This document shows positions 1 to 8,928 of a DNA stretch of 64,000 nt, one piece after another (the stretch's first letter is position 1; each line of letters opens with the position of its first letter). Where the stretch lies: assembly GCF_013409985.1 (NCBI RefSeq), contig NZ_JACCBY010000007.1, forward strand, positions 1 to 64,000. Reading direction: 5' to 3'. Under the pieces are notes generated by a model. That model searched no databases and was not told the DNA's origin. It saw only the letters and a program-made list of their open reading frames with translations. Source of the stretch: Sphingomonas melonis (GTDB lineage: Bacteria; Pseudomonadota; Alphaproteobacteria; Sphingomonadales; Sphingomonadaceae). The position numbers and the translations under genes were made by a program.

Positions 1-1785
1 ATCCAGGGCACGATCGGTCAGGACTTCATGAAGCCCGGCCATGTCATCGCCTCCGTCAAGCATTTCCTCGGCGACGGCGGCACCGGCGGCCACGATCAGG
101 GCGACACGCGTGTCTCGGAGAGCGTGCTGCGGGACGTCCATGCCGCGGGCTATATGACCGCGCTGCCCGTCGGTGCGCTGACCGTGATGCCGAGCTTCTC
201 GAGCTGGAACGGCGAGAAGATGACCGGCAACAAGAGCCTGCTCACCGGCGTGCTCAAGGACCGCTGGGGCTTCCAGGGCTTCACCATCGGCGACTGGAAC
301 GCGCACGGCCAGGTGACGGGCTGCACCAACGAGGATTGCGCCCCCGCGATCAACGCCGGGCTCGACATGTTCATGTATTCCGGCCCGAAGTGGAAGGAGC
401 TCTACGCCAACACGCTGCGCGAGGCGAAGGCCGGCACGATCCCCGCCGCGCGGCTCGACGATGCGGTGCGCCGCATCCTGCGCGTTAAGGTGATCGCGGG
501 CACGTTCGACAACGGCCGGCCCTCGGCACGGCCGATGTCGGGCAAGTTCGCGTTGCTCGGTGCGCCCGAACATCGCGCCATCGCGCGGCAGGCGGTGCGG
601 GAGTCGCTCGTGCTGCTCAAGAACAACGGCGGCGTGCTGCCGGTGAAGCCGGGCGCCAACATCCTCGTCGCCGGGCGCGGTGCCGACAATATCGGTCAGC
701 AGGCCGGCGGCTGGTCGATCACCTGGCAGGGCACCGACGTCGCCAACAAGGATTTCCCCAACGGCCAGTCGATCTGGTCGGGGATCGATGCGGCGGCGCG
801 TGCCGCCGGCGGCAAGGCGACACTCGCGGTCGACGGCGCCTTCACCGCGAAGCCCGACGTCGCGATCGTCGTGTTCGGCGAGACGCCCTATGCCGAATTC
901 ACCGGCGACCGGCCGAGCCTCGAATACAGCCCCGACGACAAGAGCGACCTCGCATTGCTCAAGAAGCTCAAGGCGGCGGGCGTGCCGACCGTGGCGGTCT
1001 TCCTTTCGGGCCGGCCGATGTGGGTCAATCCGGAGATGAACGCCGCCGACGCCTTCGTCGCGGCGTTCCTGCCCGGCACCGAGGGCGGCGGCGTCGCCGA
1101 CGTGCTGATCGCGGGGAAGGGCGGCCGTCCGGTCGCCGACTTCCACGGCAAGCTGAGCTTCAGCTGGCCGAAGCGGATCGACCAGAACGTGCTCAACCGC
1201 ACCGATCCGGGCTATGACCCGCTGTTCCCGATCGGCTTCGGCCTGACCTATGCCGACAAGGCGACGCTCGCCCGGCTCGACGAAACCAAGCCCAAGGTCG
1301 CGGCGGGCGACCAGAATGCGCTGTTCGTGCGCGGCCGCGTCGTCGGCGGCGCACGCATCGGCACGACCGGCGCCGCGGTGCAGACGCGCACCGACCGGCG
1401 CGGGCAGGAGGACAGCCTGCGGCTGACCTGGAAGGGCGTGGGCAGCGTCGGAATCGAACAGGCGATGCCGATCGACCTGATGCGCGAAGCGAACGGCGAC
1501 CTCAGCCTGATCATCGACTATCGCGTGACCGTTAAGCCGGCGGGCGCGGTAACGGTCGGGGTGGCGGATACCGCCAAGACTGCGACGGTGCCATTGACCA
1601 ACGCGCTTACCGTCGGCGATTGGGCGACCGTGGCGGTGCCGTTGCGCTGCTTCGCCAGCCAGGGGATCGTGATGAACAAGGTGACCAAGCCGTTCGAACT
1701 GACGAGCAGCGGTGCGCTCGGCGTCGATGTGTCGAGCATCCGCATCGGCAGCTCCACCACCTCGATCGCCTGCGGTGCTAAGTGA
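1..1785 (+). CDS. GH3 family beta-glucosidase / exo-1,4-beta-glucan glucohydrolase (5' partial)
   Basis: The frame is open from base 1, so the gene begins upstream of the window; the in-frame ATG at 28 is internal. The protein matches glycoside hydrolase family 3, which removes terminal beta-linked glucose from glucans. The KHF motif at 58-66 is the substrate-binding Lys-His of GH3. GFTIGDW holds the catalytic Asp (codon 292-294). A second alpha/beta domain follows, with RESLVLLKNN and a candidate acid/base Glu around ETPYAEFTGDR. The last ~150 residues look like the galactose-binding-like beta-domain found in ExoP-type GH3 enzymes. The missing N-terminus would carry the signal peptide, so export is inferred. 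It lies upstream of an alpha-galactosidase and a TonB receptor, which fits plant-polysaccharide use. The family call is firm; the exact substrate is not. Confidence 0.93.
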   Translation: MQGTIGQDFMKPGHVIASVKHFLGDGGTGGHDQGDTRVSESVLRDVHAAGYMTALPVGALTVMPSFSSWNGEKMTGNKSLLTGVLKDRWGFQGFTIGDWNAHGQVTGCTNEDCAPAINAGLDMFMYSGPKWKELYANTLREAKAGTIPAARLDDAVRRILRVKVIAGTFDNGRPSARPMSGKFALLGAPEHRAIARQAVRESLVLLKNNGGVLPVKPGANILVAGRGADNIGQQAGGWSITWQGTDVANKDFPNGQSIWSGIDAAARAAGGKATLAVDGAFTAKPDVAIVVFGETPYAEFTGDRPSLEYSPDDKSDLALLKKLKAAGVPTVAVFLSGRPMWVNPEMNAADAFVAAFLPGTEGGGVADVLIAGKGGRPVADFHGKLSFSWPKRIDQNVLNRTDPGYDPLFPIGFGLTYADKATLARLDETKPKVAAGDQNALFVRGRVVGGARIGTTGAAVQTRTDRRGQEDSLRLTWKGVGSVGIEQAMPIDLMREANGDLSLIIDYRVTVKPAGAVTVGVADTAKTATVPLTNALTVGDWATVAVPLRCFASQGIVMNKVTKPFELTSSGALGVDVSSIRIGSSTTSIACGAK

Positions 1786-2197
1786 GCGTGCCCCGATGGG
1801 CTTAGATCATTTTCTTAATTAATCACTGTCCTGCAATCAAAAATCTATCTTGCACTTCAAGCAGGTAATTGAGGGCGAGGATGACTTATACGGTGCAAAA
1901 TTAAGATAATTCAGTCCTTAAGAAATTGGGCGAAGTTGCAAGATTTCGGACAGTCTATAATCCCAACTTTTTATGGAATATCGTGTCGCTAGTCGGGTCG
2001 CGCTTGTCATTGGGCGGCCTGAGTCATGGTATAACCCAGTCCGCTCTTGGGTTCGGTCGCATGTGACAGCCTGCGCTGCCCGATAGCTGGCCTGAAAGGC
2101 TCTTTGCGAGCGAAGCGGTTCTGGCCGCCGAATGAGAACTATGTTGCTCGCCATTGTATCGCATGAACGACTTTCAACACCTAGGGAAAAGACCTCG
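1786..2197. promoter_or_regulatory. AT-rich spacer before the alpha-galactosidase
   Basis: This is 412 bases without a convincing gene. It is clearly richer in A/T than the flanking GH3 gene, especially 1800-1990. No terminator with a U-tract is evident after the GH3 stop; there is only a 4-bp GCCC/GGGC hairpin near 1791-1801. It probably holds the promoter of the GH27 gene, but I could not assign -35/-10 boxes with confidence. Confidence 0.4.
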
Positions 2198-3427
2198 ATG
2201 AGACGAATGACGCAACTCCTGTCTGCAGCCGTGCTGTTCCTTCATGCTGTCACACCGGCGCTCGCGCAGGAGGTGCTCGACACGGATCCGAACACGCTCG
2301 CGCCTTCCAAGGATCCGAAGCGGGTGGCCAATGGGCTCGCCACCACCCCGCCAATGGGATGGAACAGCTGGAACAAGTTCGCCTGCAACGTTAACGAAAA
2401 CGTGATCAGGGACACCGCGGACGCGATCGCTGCGAATGGCATGAAGGCGGCTGGGTACCAGTACGTTGTTATCGACGACTGCTGGCACGGCACCCGCAAC
2501 GCCGACGGATTCATAACCGAGGATCGGCAGCGTTTCCCAAGCGGCCTTAAAGCGCTTGCGGACTACATCCACGGCAAGGGGCTAAAGTTCGGCATCTACT
2601 CGGACGCCGGCACGAAGACCTGCGGCGGTCGACCGGGTAGTCAGGGCCACGAGTACCAGGATGCTGTGCAGTATGCTCGTTGGGGCGTCGACTATCTCAA
2701 ATACGACTGGTGCTCGAGCGGGGTACGAAACGCCGAGGAGGCTTATGCGACGATGGCGGACGCGCTCAAGGCAACCGGGCGCCCGATCGTCTTCTCACTG
2801 TGCGAGTGGGGCAACTCCAAGCCGTGGCTCTGGGGCGCGAAGATCGGCAACCTGTGGAGGACCACCGGCGACATCACAGACAAGTGGCAGGGCAAGCACA
2901 ACTATAGCTGGGGCGTGGCGTCCATCGTCGACATGAACGAGCCGCTATGGCCCTTCGCGGGACCCGGTCACTGGAACGACCCGGATATGCTCGAGGTTGG
3001 CAATGGCGGACTCAGCGATGTCGAGTATCGCTCACATTTCTCACTCTGGGCGATTATGGCCGCTCCCTTGATCGCGGGCAACGACGTTGCGAACATGTCG
3101 CCCGCAACTCGCGACATTCTGCTCAACCGAGACGTCATCGCCGTGAACCAGGACACGCTCGGCCAACAGGGGCACAGGGTGATCCGCGATGGCGACAAAG
3201 AGGTTTGGGTCAAGCAAATGGTTGACGGTGGGCGGACCCTCCTCCTGTGGAACCGTGGGGAATCACCGGTGCGCATGACGGCAAGCTGGACCGATCTTGG
3301 CCTTCCCGCTTCGCTTCGACTGCGCGGTCGAGACGTCTGGACGCACAAGGACCTGGGGCGCCTCGCCGGGCGATACGAAGCGGAAGTCGCTCCGCATGGC
3401 GTAGTAATGGTGAGACTAAGCTCATGA
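2198..3427 (+). CDS. GH27 alpha-galactosidase, secreted
   Basis: This is a 409-residue glycoside hydrolase of family 27, which releases terminal alpha-galactose (for example from galactomannan or raffinose-type sugars). The start at 2198 is chosen over upstream in-frame codons because it gives a clean signal peptide (residues 1-24, ending ALAQ) and has AGGGA about 10 bases upstream. Family signatures are PPMGWNSWN (51-59), DDCW (93-96), KYDWC with nucleophile Asp170, and the RTTGD acid/base Asp225, followed by WNDPDML (259-265). A C-terminal beta-sandwich completes the usual GH27 length. GC content and codon use look lower than in genes after 17 kb. Substrate beyond alpha-galactosides is inference. 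Confidence 0.93.
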   Translation: MRRMTQLLSAAVLFLHAVTPALAQEVLDTDPNTLAPSKDPKRVANGLATTPPMGWNSWNKFACNVNENVIRDTADAIAANGMKAAGYQYVVIDDCWHGTRNADGFITEDRQRFPSGLKALADYIHGKGLKFGIYSDAGTKTCGGRPGSQGHEYQDAVQYARWGVDYLKYDWCSSGVRNAEEAYATMADALKATGRPIVFSLCEWGNSKPWLWGAKIGNLWRTTGDITDKWQGKHNYSWGVASIVDMNEPLWPFAGPGHWNDPDMLEVGNGGLSDVEYRSHFSLWAIMAAPLIAGNDVANMSPATRDILLNRDVIAVNQDTLGQQGHRVIRDGDKEVWVKQMVDGGRTLLLWNRGESPVRMTASWTDLGLPASLRLRGRDVWTHKDLGRLAGRYEAEVAPHGVVMVRLSS

Positions 3428-3435
3428 GGATGTAG

Positions 3436-3458
3436 GGCACTGTCAGACCCATTGCACC
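3436..3458 (+). repeat. Solo IS6-family terminal end (relic)
   Basis: Nine bases after the GH27 stop the sequence GGCACTGTCAGACC, followed by a TTGCACC-type tail, matches the left ends of the three IS6 elements in this window (GGCTCTGTCAGACC at 15429; GGCTCCGTCAAACC at 8897 and 16277). No transposase remains beside it. It looks like the end of a lost or deleted element. A chance match cannot be fully excluded because the matched stretch is short. Confidence 0.5.
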
Positions 3459-3642
3459 GCTCATTACCTTCTTGGTCAGAGCGCCACCAAGCGTGCTCAA
3501 CGTCGCTCTTTGTTCACGTAGATTTCCGCACGTGTTGTCGCCCGCCGCCAGCCCTCACAGGCCCGCAAACGTTGATTTGACTAACTATCTGGTTAGCCTG
3601 ACATTACCCTTCCCGCCAGTAGACTGCGGCGATCGATAGACG

Positions 3643-4464
3643 TCATCGTGTCTTCCTTAGTGCCTTTGCAATGGCGGCAGCGGCAATCGGCGCCATGCGC
3701 GCATAGCCGTTGTCCAGCGGGTGGACGCCATCGTTCGTGTAGCGTGCATCCATCAGGCCGTGCCGATCCACCAGCGCTTCATGATAGTCGGCAAAGGCAT
3801 AGCCACGCCGCACGCAAAATGCCTCCAGCCATGCATTGAGCGCGCGCAGCTCGGCTGGGTTGCGCTCCTTGACCACGTCGTGCGCTGCCTCGGTGTAACT
3901 GTTAACCGGAAGCACGGCGCCGAAGACGATTGCGATACGATGGCGATCGGCAAGATCTGCCATCGCTTCCCAGTTTGCCTCGATCTGTTCCGGCCGTTCC
4001 TGCTGTAGGAAGCCTTGCACGTCGTTGATCCCAGCGAGGATGACCACCACGGTAGGTTGAAGCGCGATGACATCCTGATGGAAGCGTAACAGCATCTGCG
4101 ACGTTACCTGGCTGCCGATACCGCGGTTGACGTAAGCCTTACCTGGAAAGCTTGATGCCAGGTTCCACCGATCTGTGATCGAGTCACCGATAAACACGAC
4201 ACGCTGCTCACTGGCATGCGGCGGTGGAAGGGCGGCGTTGGCATCACGGTAGATGTAGCGCTCGCCAAAGTCCTGCATCAGCACCGGCACCAACTTGGCG
4301 CGAAACGGACCAAGCCACGGTCCCCAATCCCGTTCCACCGTGGAACGCCGCTCTGGCGAGCTTTGATACGTTTTTTCTGCAGCTGATGCGGGCAGCGCTG
4401 CAAGCAGAAGCAGGCCAATCGAGGCGGCTGCAGCGTCCCTCATGCTCGTGACATTCATCGACAT
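3643..4464 (-). CDS. SGNH/GDSL-family esterase, secreted
   Basis: This is a 273-residue SGNH hydrolase with an N-terminal signal peptide (hydrophobic residues 11-28, ending ASAA). Block I is FIGDSITD with Ser95, block II is RGIGSQ with Gly117, block III is AGIND with Asn147, and block V is DGVHP with Asp245 and His248. This is the complete catalytic set. Such proteins in sugar-degradation loci are often acetyl-esterases that strip acetyl groups from plant polysaccharides; that role is inference from context. ATGs also occur at 4458 and 4443, so the start is uncertain by a few codons. It is convergent with the GH27 gene and divergent from the TonB receptor at 4630. Confidence 0.88.
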   Translation of the reverse strand: MSMNVTSMRDAAAASIGLLLLAALPASAAEKTYQSSPERRSTVERDWGPWLGPFRAKLVPVLMQDFGERYIYRDANAALPPPHASEQRVVFIGDSITDRWNLASSFPGKAYVNRGIGSQVTSQMLLRFHQDVIALQPTVVVILAGINDVQGFLQQERPEQIEANWEAMADLADRHRIAIVFGAVLPVNSYTEAAHDVVKERNPAELRALNAWLEAFCVRRGYAFADYHEALVDRHGLMDARYTNDGVHPLDNGYARMAPIAAAAIAKALRKTR

Positions 4465-4550
4465 ACCAGCACGCGCTCCCTCCTCATGTTCGCCGACTCT
4501 GCAGCCATTTCAGCCCGCCGCTGGCATATGCACCGGTAAAAGCATTTTTC

Positions 4551-4562
4551 ATATTTCATATT
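4551..4562 (+). promoter_or_regulatory. Candidate operator ATATTTCATATT in the SGNH/TBDR divergent promoter
   Basis: This 12-mer with ATAT arms spaced by 3 bases sits about 70 bases before the TonB receptor. The identical 12-mer, in reverse orientation, lies at 49409-49420 before the Zn-dehydrogenase. Both places are beside an IclR-family gene (7787 and 49461). AT-rich 12-mers are rare in this GC-rich sequence, so a shared regulator is plausible but unproven. Confidence 0.35.
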
Positions 4563-4629
4563 GTCGTACATAAGTCTATGAGATCTCACAGCATCCCGTT
4601 CAGGGGTCGACGATCAGGAGAGGAATGTG

Positions 4630-7542
4630 ATGAAGAAATTGGCCGCTGCACGCAGAGTGCGCACCCTTCAGCTAGCTACCGGAGTGTCAGCTGCTGCTGT
4701 GCTGATCGGCATGGCCACGCCAGTGTTTGCCCAGACCGCTCCTGCACCGCTCCCTACGCCCGCCACTCAACCGGCAGACGCTGCGAGCCAGAGTGCCACC
4801 GTTCCGCCCAGCGGTGATCAGGGCGTCGCTGACCAACAGGCTGGTAGCGGCGTGCCGGACGGCGACATCGTCGTGACCGGCGTCCGCGCAAGCCTGTCGA
4901 GTGCCCAGAGCATCAAGCGTAACGCCGACCAGATCGTAGACTCAATTGTTGCCGAAGACATCGGCAAGCTGCCTGACCGCAACGTGGCCGAAGCGTTGCA
5001 GCGCATCACGGGTGTGCAGATCCAGCGCAGCTACGGCGAGGGCAGCTCCGTGGCCATCCGCGGCCTCAGCCAAGTCCGCACTGAGATTAACGGCCGGGAC
5101 ATTTTCACCGCAAGCGGCGGCCGATCGCTCAGCCTTGAGGATGTTCCTTCCGAGCTTCTTGCAGGTGTCGACGTCTACAAGAACCCCTCGGCGGAATTGA
5201 TTGAAGGTGGCATCGGCGGCCTCATCAACCTTCGCACCCGCAAGCCGTTCGATTTCGACGGCTTCAAGCTCTCCGCGTCGGGCGGCGTGAATTATTACGA
5301 TCTGTACGCCGCCAGCAAACCGCAGGCCAACTTGCTGGTCTCTGATCGCTGGAACACCGGCATCGGCGAGATCGGCGTGCTGGTTGATGTTGCGTTTCAG
5401 CAGACGGCCTTCCGTCAGGATCAGATCTCAAGCCAGCCGTTCTACTTGCTAAATGAGGCACGTAACGCGGACGGCACCTTCGTGAACCCTGTCGATGCAG
5501 CGACAGCAGCGGGCCTGGGCCGAACGGGTAAGCCGACGTATCTGTCGCACGGCGTCGGTATCGGCGAATATCTTGGTGATCGGCGTCGCCTCGGTATCGA
5601 CGTAGCGCTGCAATGGAAGCCCACCGACACGCTGCAGTTCACGGGCGAATATATTCGTTCGGACTACAAGTTCCGGTATGCCGACTACAGCTACTTCGCT
5701 TATACCGGCGACAATCCGATCACTCCGGATTTCACCAAGCCGTTCACCTATGACGAAGATGGTAACTTCCGGAGCGGAACGTTCGTCAACGTTCCGACAA
5801 ACGCGAATACCAGTTTGGAAACCCGTCATTCCGTGACCAGCGACTATTCGCTGAACGCGAAATGGACGCCATCTGATCGCCTCACGATCAACGGCGACTT
5901 CCAGTATATCCGCGGAACGACTGACGGACAGCGATCAATCGTCATCCTCGGCTCGACTGCGGAAAGCTTGTTCTTGGCGACTGGTAATGGCGTCCCGACA
6001 ATGCTTATTTCGCCCGACGCAAACGCTGCGAACGGCAACGGTTTGACCACCGACCCCGCCAATTACGCGTCGGGTGCGGGCTATCTGGACCATATCGAAC
6101 ACTCGGTGGGCACGGAGTACGCTGGACGGCTCGACGCGAAGTACACCTTCGACGGTTTCCTGAAGTCGATCGCAGTCGGCCTTCGCTATACCGATCGGTC
6201 GGCAGTGACCGATAGCAGCACCTATGCCTACTACGGTCTGACCCGACCGCTGGCGTCATCCTTGTACGAACTGCGTCCCTTCCGCAGGGAAGTGTACCGC
6301 GGCTACCAGGGTGTGCCGGAAGGCGCGATTTTCTTCGATCGCAACATCGTCCTTGATTATGACGCCACGCGTGCGGCGTTGGCCCCCTACGTTGATCCGT
6401 CGCAGACCCAAGCCCTTCTCAACGGTGTTGGCTATCAGCCGAGCGACCGCAATACTCAGAGCGAAAAGACGTACACGGCCTATGGCGTGGCACGGTTTGG
6501 CACGAGCGACTTTGCCGTGCCGTTCGACGGCAATATCGGTTTGCGCGTCGTGAAGACGAAGGTCGGGACCTCGGGTTTCGAAAGCCGTGCACCTCAGGTG
6601 CAGACCGGCGTGGACACGACGACCGGGCTACCGATCTTCGGCAATGGTCCGGTGTCGTTCGTGCCGATCTCGGTTGACTCAGATTATACTAAGTTTTTGC
6701 CTAGCGTTAACCTCACCTTCCACCTCACCGAGAAGCTACAACTTCGCCTCGCTGGGTCGAAAGCGCTCACCCGCCCTGATTTCACCCAGCTCAATCCGAA
6801 CGTCTCCATCAACGAGTTCGTCGCTACCGGCGGTCAGCGCGTCGCGACGTCAGGCAATGCGAATTTGAAGCCTCTGACGGCAACCCAATTCGATGCCTCA
6901 CTGGAGTACTACTTCTCACGGACCGGGTCTCTTTACGCTGCTGGGTTCTACAAGAAGGTCGATGGTTTTATCGCCAACATAACGGGGCCGGAAAACTACA
7001 GTTTTGGCAACAACACGTACACGTATCAGGTCACGCGGCCGGTCAACGGGGACAACGGTAAGATCAAGGGCTTCGAGGTTGGTGCTAACACCTTCTTCGA
7101 CTTCTTGCCGGGGTGGCTCTCCGGTTTTGGAACGCAGGCCAACTTCACCTTCGTCGACAGCAAGGCGCCTAGCCCGGGCGCAACTGATACGTCTGGAAAT
7201 CGCCTGCTAGTCCCACTCGAGCAACTGTCGAAGTACAGCTATAATGTCATTGGCTTCTACGATCGCGGGCCTTTATCGGCACGCGCCGCTTACAACTGGC
7301 GTAGCAAGTACGTGGTGACGACGGCGGGGAACGGGAGCGGCAATCTGCCGATCTTCAACGCGGCGCGGGGACAGCTCGATGCCTCGATCACTTACACCGT
7401 AGCACCCCATTTCGCGCTGACGGTGGACGGCACGAACCTGACCAACACCGAGAACCGTACGTACTATGGTATCGCCAGCCGCCCTCAGTCCTATGTGCTC
7501 AACGATCGACGGATCAGCGTGATCGCACGCCTGACATATTGA
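4630..7542 (+). CDS. TonB-dependent outer-membrane receptor (Caulobacter/Xanthomonas-type)
   Basis: This is a ~970-residue TonB-dependent receptor that imports a substrate across the outer membrane using TonB energy. The start is ATG 4630 rather than GTG 4627, because AGGAGAGGA at 4616-4624 is then 5 bases away. It has a signal peptide (about 1-35, ending VFAQ), then a Pro/Ala/Gln-rich stretch, DIVVTGVRAS, and a plug domain (IGKLPDRNVAEALQRITGVQ, SVAIRGLS, VDVYKNPSAELIEGGIGG). The beta-barrel ends with an aromatic residue (RLTY). The plug motifs are those of the large carbohydrate-linked receptors of Caulobacter and Xanthomonas. Position beside GH27, GH3 and SGNH genes suggests oligosaccharide uptake (inference). 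The IclR gene downstream is a likely regulator. Confidence 0.93.
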   Translation: MKKLAAARRVRTLQLATGVSAAAVLIGMATPVFAQTAPAPLPTPATQPADAASQSATVPPSGDQGVADQQAGSGVPDGDIVVTGVRASLSSAQSIKRNADQIVDSIVAEDIGKLPDRNVAEALQRITGVQIQRSYGEGSSVAIRGLSQVRTEINGRDIFTASGGRSLSLEDVPSELLAGVDVYKNPSAELIEGGIGGLINLRTRKPFDFDGFKLSASGGVNYYDLYAASKPQANLLVSDRWNTGIGEIGVLVDVAFQQTAFRQDQISSQPFYLLNEARNADGTFVNPVDAATAAGLGRTGKPTYLSHGVGIGEYLGDRRRLGIDVALQWKPTDTLQFTGEYIRSDYKFRYADYSYFAYTGDNPITPDFTKPFTYDEDGNFRSGTFVNVPTNANTSLETRHSVTSDYSLNAKWTPSDRLTINGDFQYIRGTTDGQRSIVILGSTAESLFLATGNGVPTMLISPDANAANGNGLTTDPANYASGAGYLDHIEHSVGTEYAGRLDAKYTFDGFLKSIAVGLRYTDRSAVTDSSTYAYYGLTRPLASSLYELRPFRREVYRGYQGVPEGAIFFDRNIVLDYDATRAALAPYVDPSQTQALLNGVGYQPSDRNTQSEKTYTAYGVARFGTSDFAVPFDGNIGLRVVKTKVGTSGFESRAPQVQTGVDTTTGLPIFGNGPVSFVPISVDSDYTKFLPSVNLTFHLTEKLQLRLAGSKALTRPDFTQLNPNVSINEFVATGGQRVATSGNANLKPLTATQFDASLEYYFSRTGSLYAAGFYKKVDGFIANITGPENYSFGNNTYTYQVTRPVNGDNGKIKGFEVGANTFFDFLPGWLSGFGTQANFTFVDSKAPSPGATDTSGNRLLVPLEQLSKYSYNVIGFYDRGPLSARAAYNWRSKYVVTTAGNGSGNLPIFNAARGQLDASITYTVAPHFALTVDGTNLTNTENRTYYGIASRPQSYVLNDRRISVIARLTY

Positions 7543-7561
7543 TCAAACCGCCTCCTTTGGG

Positions 7562-7584
7562 TCGGGCCTCGGCGCCCGGCCCGA
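7562..7584 (+). terminator. Possible rho-independent terminator after the TBDR
   Basis: The inverted repeat TCGGGC...GCCCGA, with more pairing inside, begins about 20 bases after the receptor stop and is followed by TCATTTTC. The U-tract is short, so it is a moderate candidate. Confidence 0.45.
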
Positions 7585-7786
7585 TCATTTTCAGACCAAC
7601 AATGCCAAGCCACGTTGCTGTTCGGGATCGTTGATCACAGCAGGCGTGGCCTGCATCCAAATGCGGTCCTCAAGCCTCAGAGGGGTGGTGGTGTGGGGAC
7701 TTGGGTTTAAAGCGGATCGGCAAGACGCGCCGCCCATCGGTGAATGATCGCTACAGTCACTCGGAACGATGTGTACAATGAGGTAG

Positions 7787-8647
7787 GTGAAGGACCACAT
7801 CGTATCATCCACCGATCTGATCCCCGACAAATACCGTGACATTGGAAACGTCTTGGATAAGCAATCTCGTTATAAAGCCCCGGCTCTGACAAAGGGTCTT
7901 GAAATTCTAGAGTTGCTCGCGCGCTCGAACACGCCGCTTGATGCAAGGGGAATCTCGTCTGCCTTGCAGCGGTCGGTCGGCGAGATTTACCGGATGCTGC
8001 ACGTGCTCGAGGAGCTTCGCTACATCTCACGCGATGAGAATGGTTTTGGAATGACCAACCGACTCCTTGCCCTTAGCATGGGGCGCCCTCCTGTCCGGGA
8101 TCTCCTTTCAAATGCACTTCCCGTTATGCACGATGTCGCGCGACGGACTGGGCAGAGCTGCCACTTAGCGATCGAGTCGGGTGCTGAGATGGTCGTGATC
8201 GCCGGTATCGAGGCGCCGGGCTTAGCAGGCTTTGCTGTACGCGTCGGATACCGCCGGCCACTTCATCAGTCCGCGTCAGGACGGGTCTTGATGGCCTTCC
8301 AATCTGCCGATTGTCGGGAAGCGATGATAAGTGAAATCTCCCGAAGCGGTGAGATCGTCGATGAGGAGGCGCTTACAGCTCAACTTGACGCGATTGTCGC
8401 GCAGGGCGTCGGTTTAATACAAAACTCGGTATTCACCGGCATCACCGATCTTTCGGTGCCGATCTGTGTTGCCGGCGTCGCTCGCGCGGCGCTTACGATC
8501 CCGTTTGTCGAAGATCCTGGCGCGCGAGTGACGTTGGCTTCAGCGCAAGCCACTCTCCATAAGGCATCGGCCGATATAGCCGTCCAGCTCGCACCCCGCA
8601 GCGTCATGATCGATGTCGCCCATCAAGACGATCTCGATCAAGCCTGA
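7787..8647 (+). CDS. IclR-family transcriptional regulator
   Basis: This is a 286-residue IclR-type regulator. The N-terminal winged helix-turn-helix is about residues 30-85 (ALTKGLEILELLARS, then SVGEIYRMLHVLEEL). The C-terminal effector domain is about 105-275 (DVARRTGQSCHLAIESG, GFAVRVGYRRPLHQSASGR, and the GITDLSVPI motif). The start is GTG 7787 with GAGGT just upstream; no better ATG exists before the HTH. It probably controls the receptor at 4630, which it follows in the same direction after a possible terminator. The effector is unknown; sugars or aromatic acids are typical. Its stop overlaps the ATG of a truncated LacI gene (TGATG). Confidence 0.9.
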   Translation: MKDHIVSSTDLIPDKYRDIGNVLDKQSRYKAPALTKGLEILELLARSNTPLDARGISSALQRSVGEIYRMLHVLEELRYISRDENGFGMTNRLLALSMGRPPVRDLLSNALPVMHDVARRTGQSCHLAIESGAEMVVIAGIEAPGLAGFAVRVGYRRPLHQSASGRVLMAFQSADCREAMISEISRSGEIVDEEALTAQLDAIVAQGVGLIQNSVFTGITDLSVPICVAGVARAALTIPFVEDPGARVTLASAQATLHKASADIAVQLAPRSVMIDVAHQDDLDQA

Positions 8648-8928
8648 TGGACCCCACTGGACCAAAGGCGGGTGCAGCGGCCTCGCCCCCGGGAACTCGA
8701 CGCAATCCGATCATGCAACCGACGATGTCGAATGTCGCTCGTCGAGCCGGCGTCTCGACCATGTCAGTCTCGCGCTTCATCAATGGCAAGGAGCCACTAC
8801 GGAAAAAGACCAGGGATGCGGTTGATGCCGCTATATCGGCGCTCAAATACGTCCCTAACTCGGCAGCCCGGAGCTTAGCCGGCAAGAGTTCTCATCGGCT
8901 CCGTCAAACCAAATGCACCGGCTGGTAA
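8647..8928 (+). pseudogene. LacI-family regulator, truncated by IS6 insertion
   Basis: Only the DNA-binding part of a LacI/GalR repressor remains. The helix-turn-helix and hinge helix are intact (MSNVARRAGVSTMSVSRFIN, KYVPNSAARSLAGK), but the ~270-residue sugar-binding/dimerisation domain is missing. Native sequence stops at 8896, where the IS6 left end begins, and the reading frame runs 32 bases into the IS. A native start could be ATG 8647, which overlaps the IclR stop, or ATG 8713, closer to the usual LacI N-terminus. Without the effector domain it should not work as a normal repressor. Confidence 0.85.
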
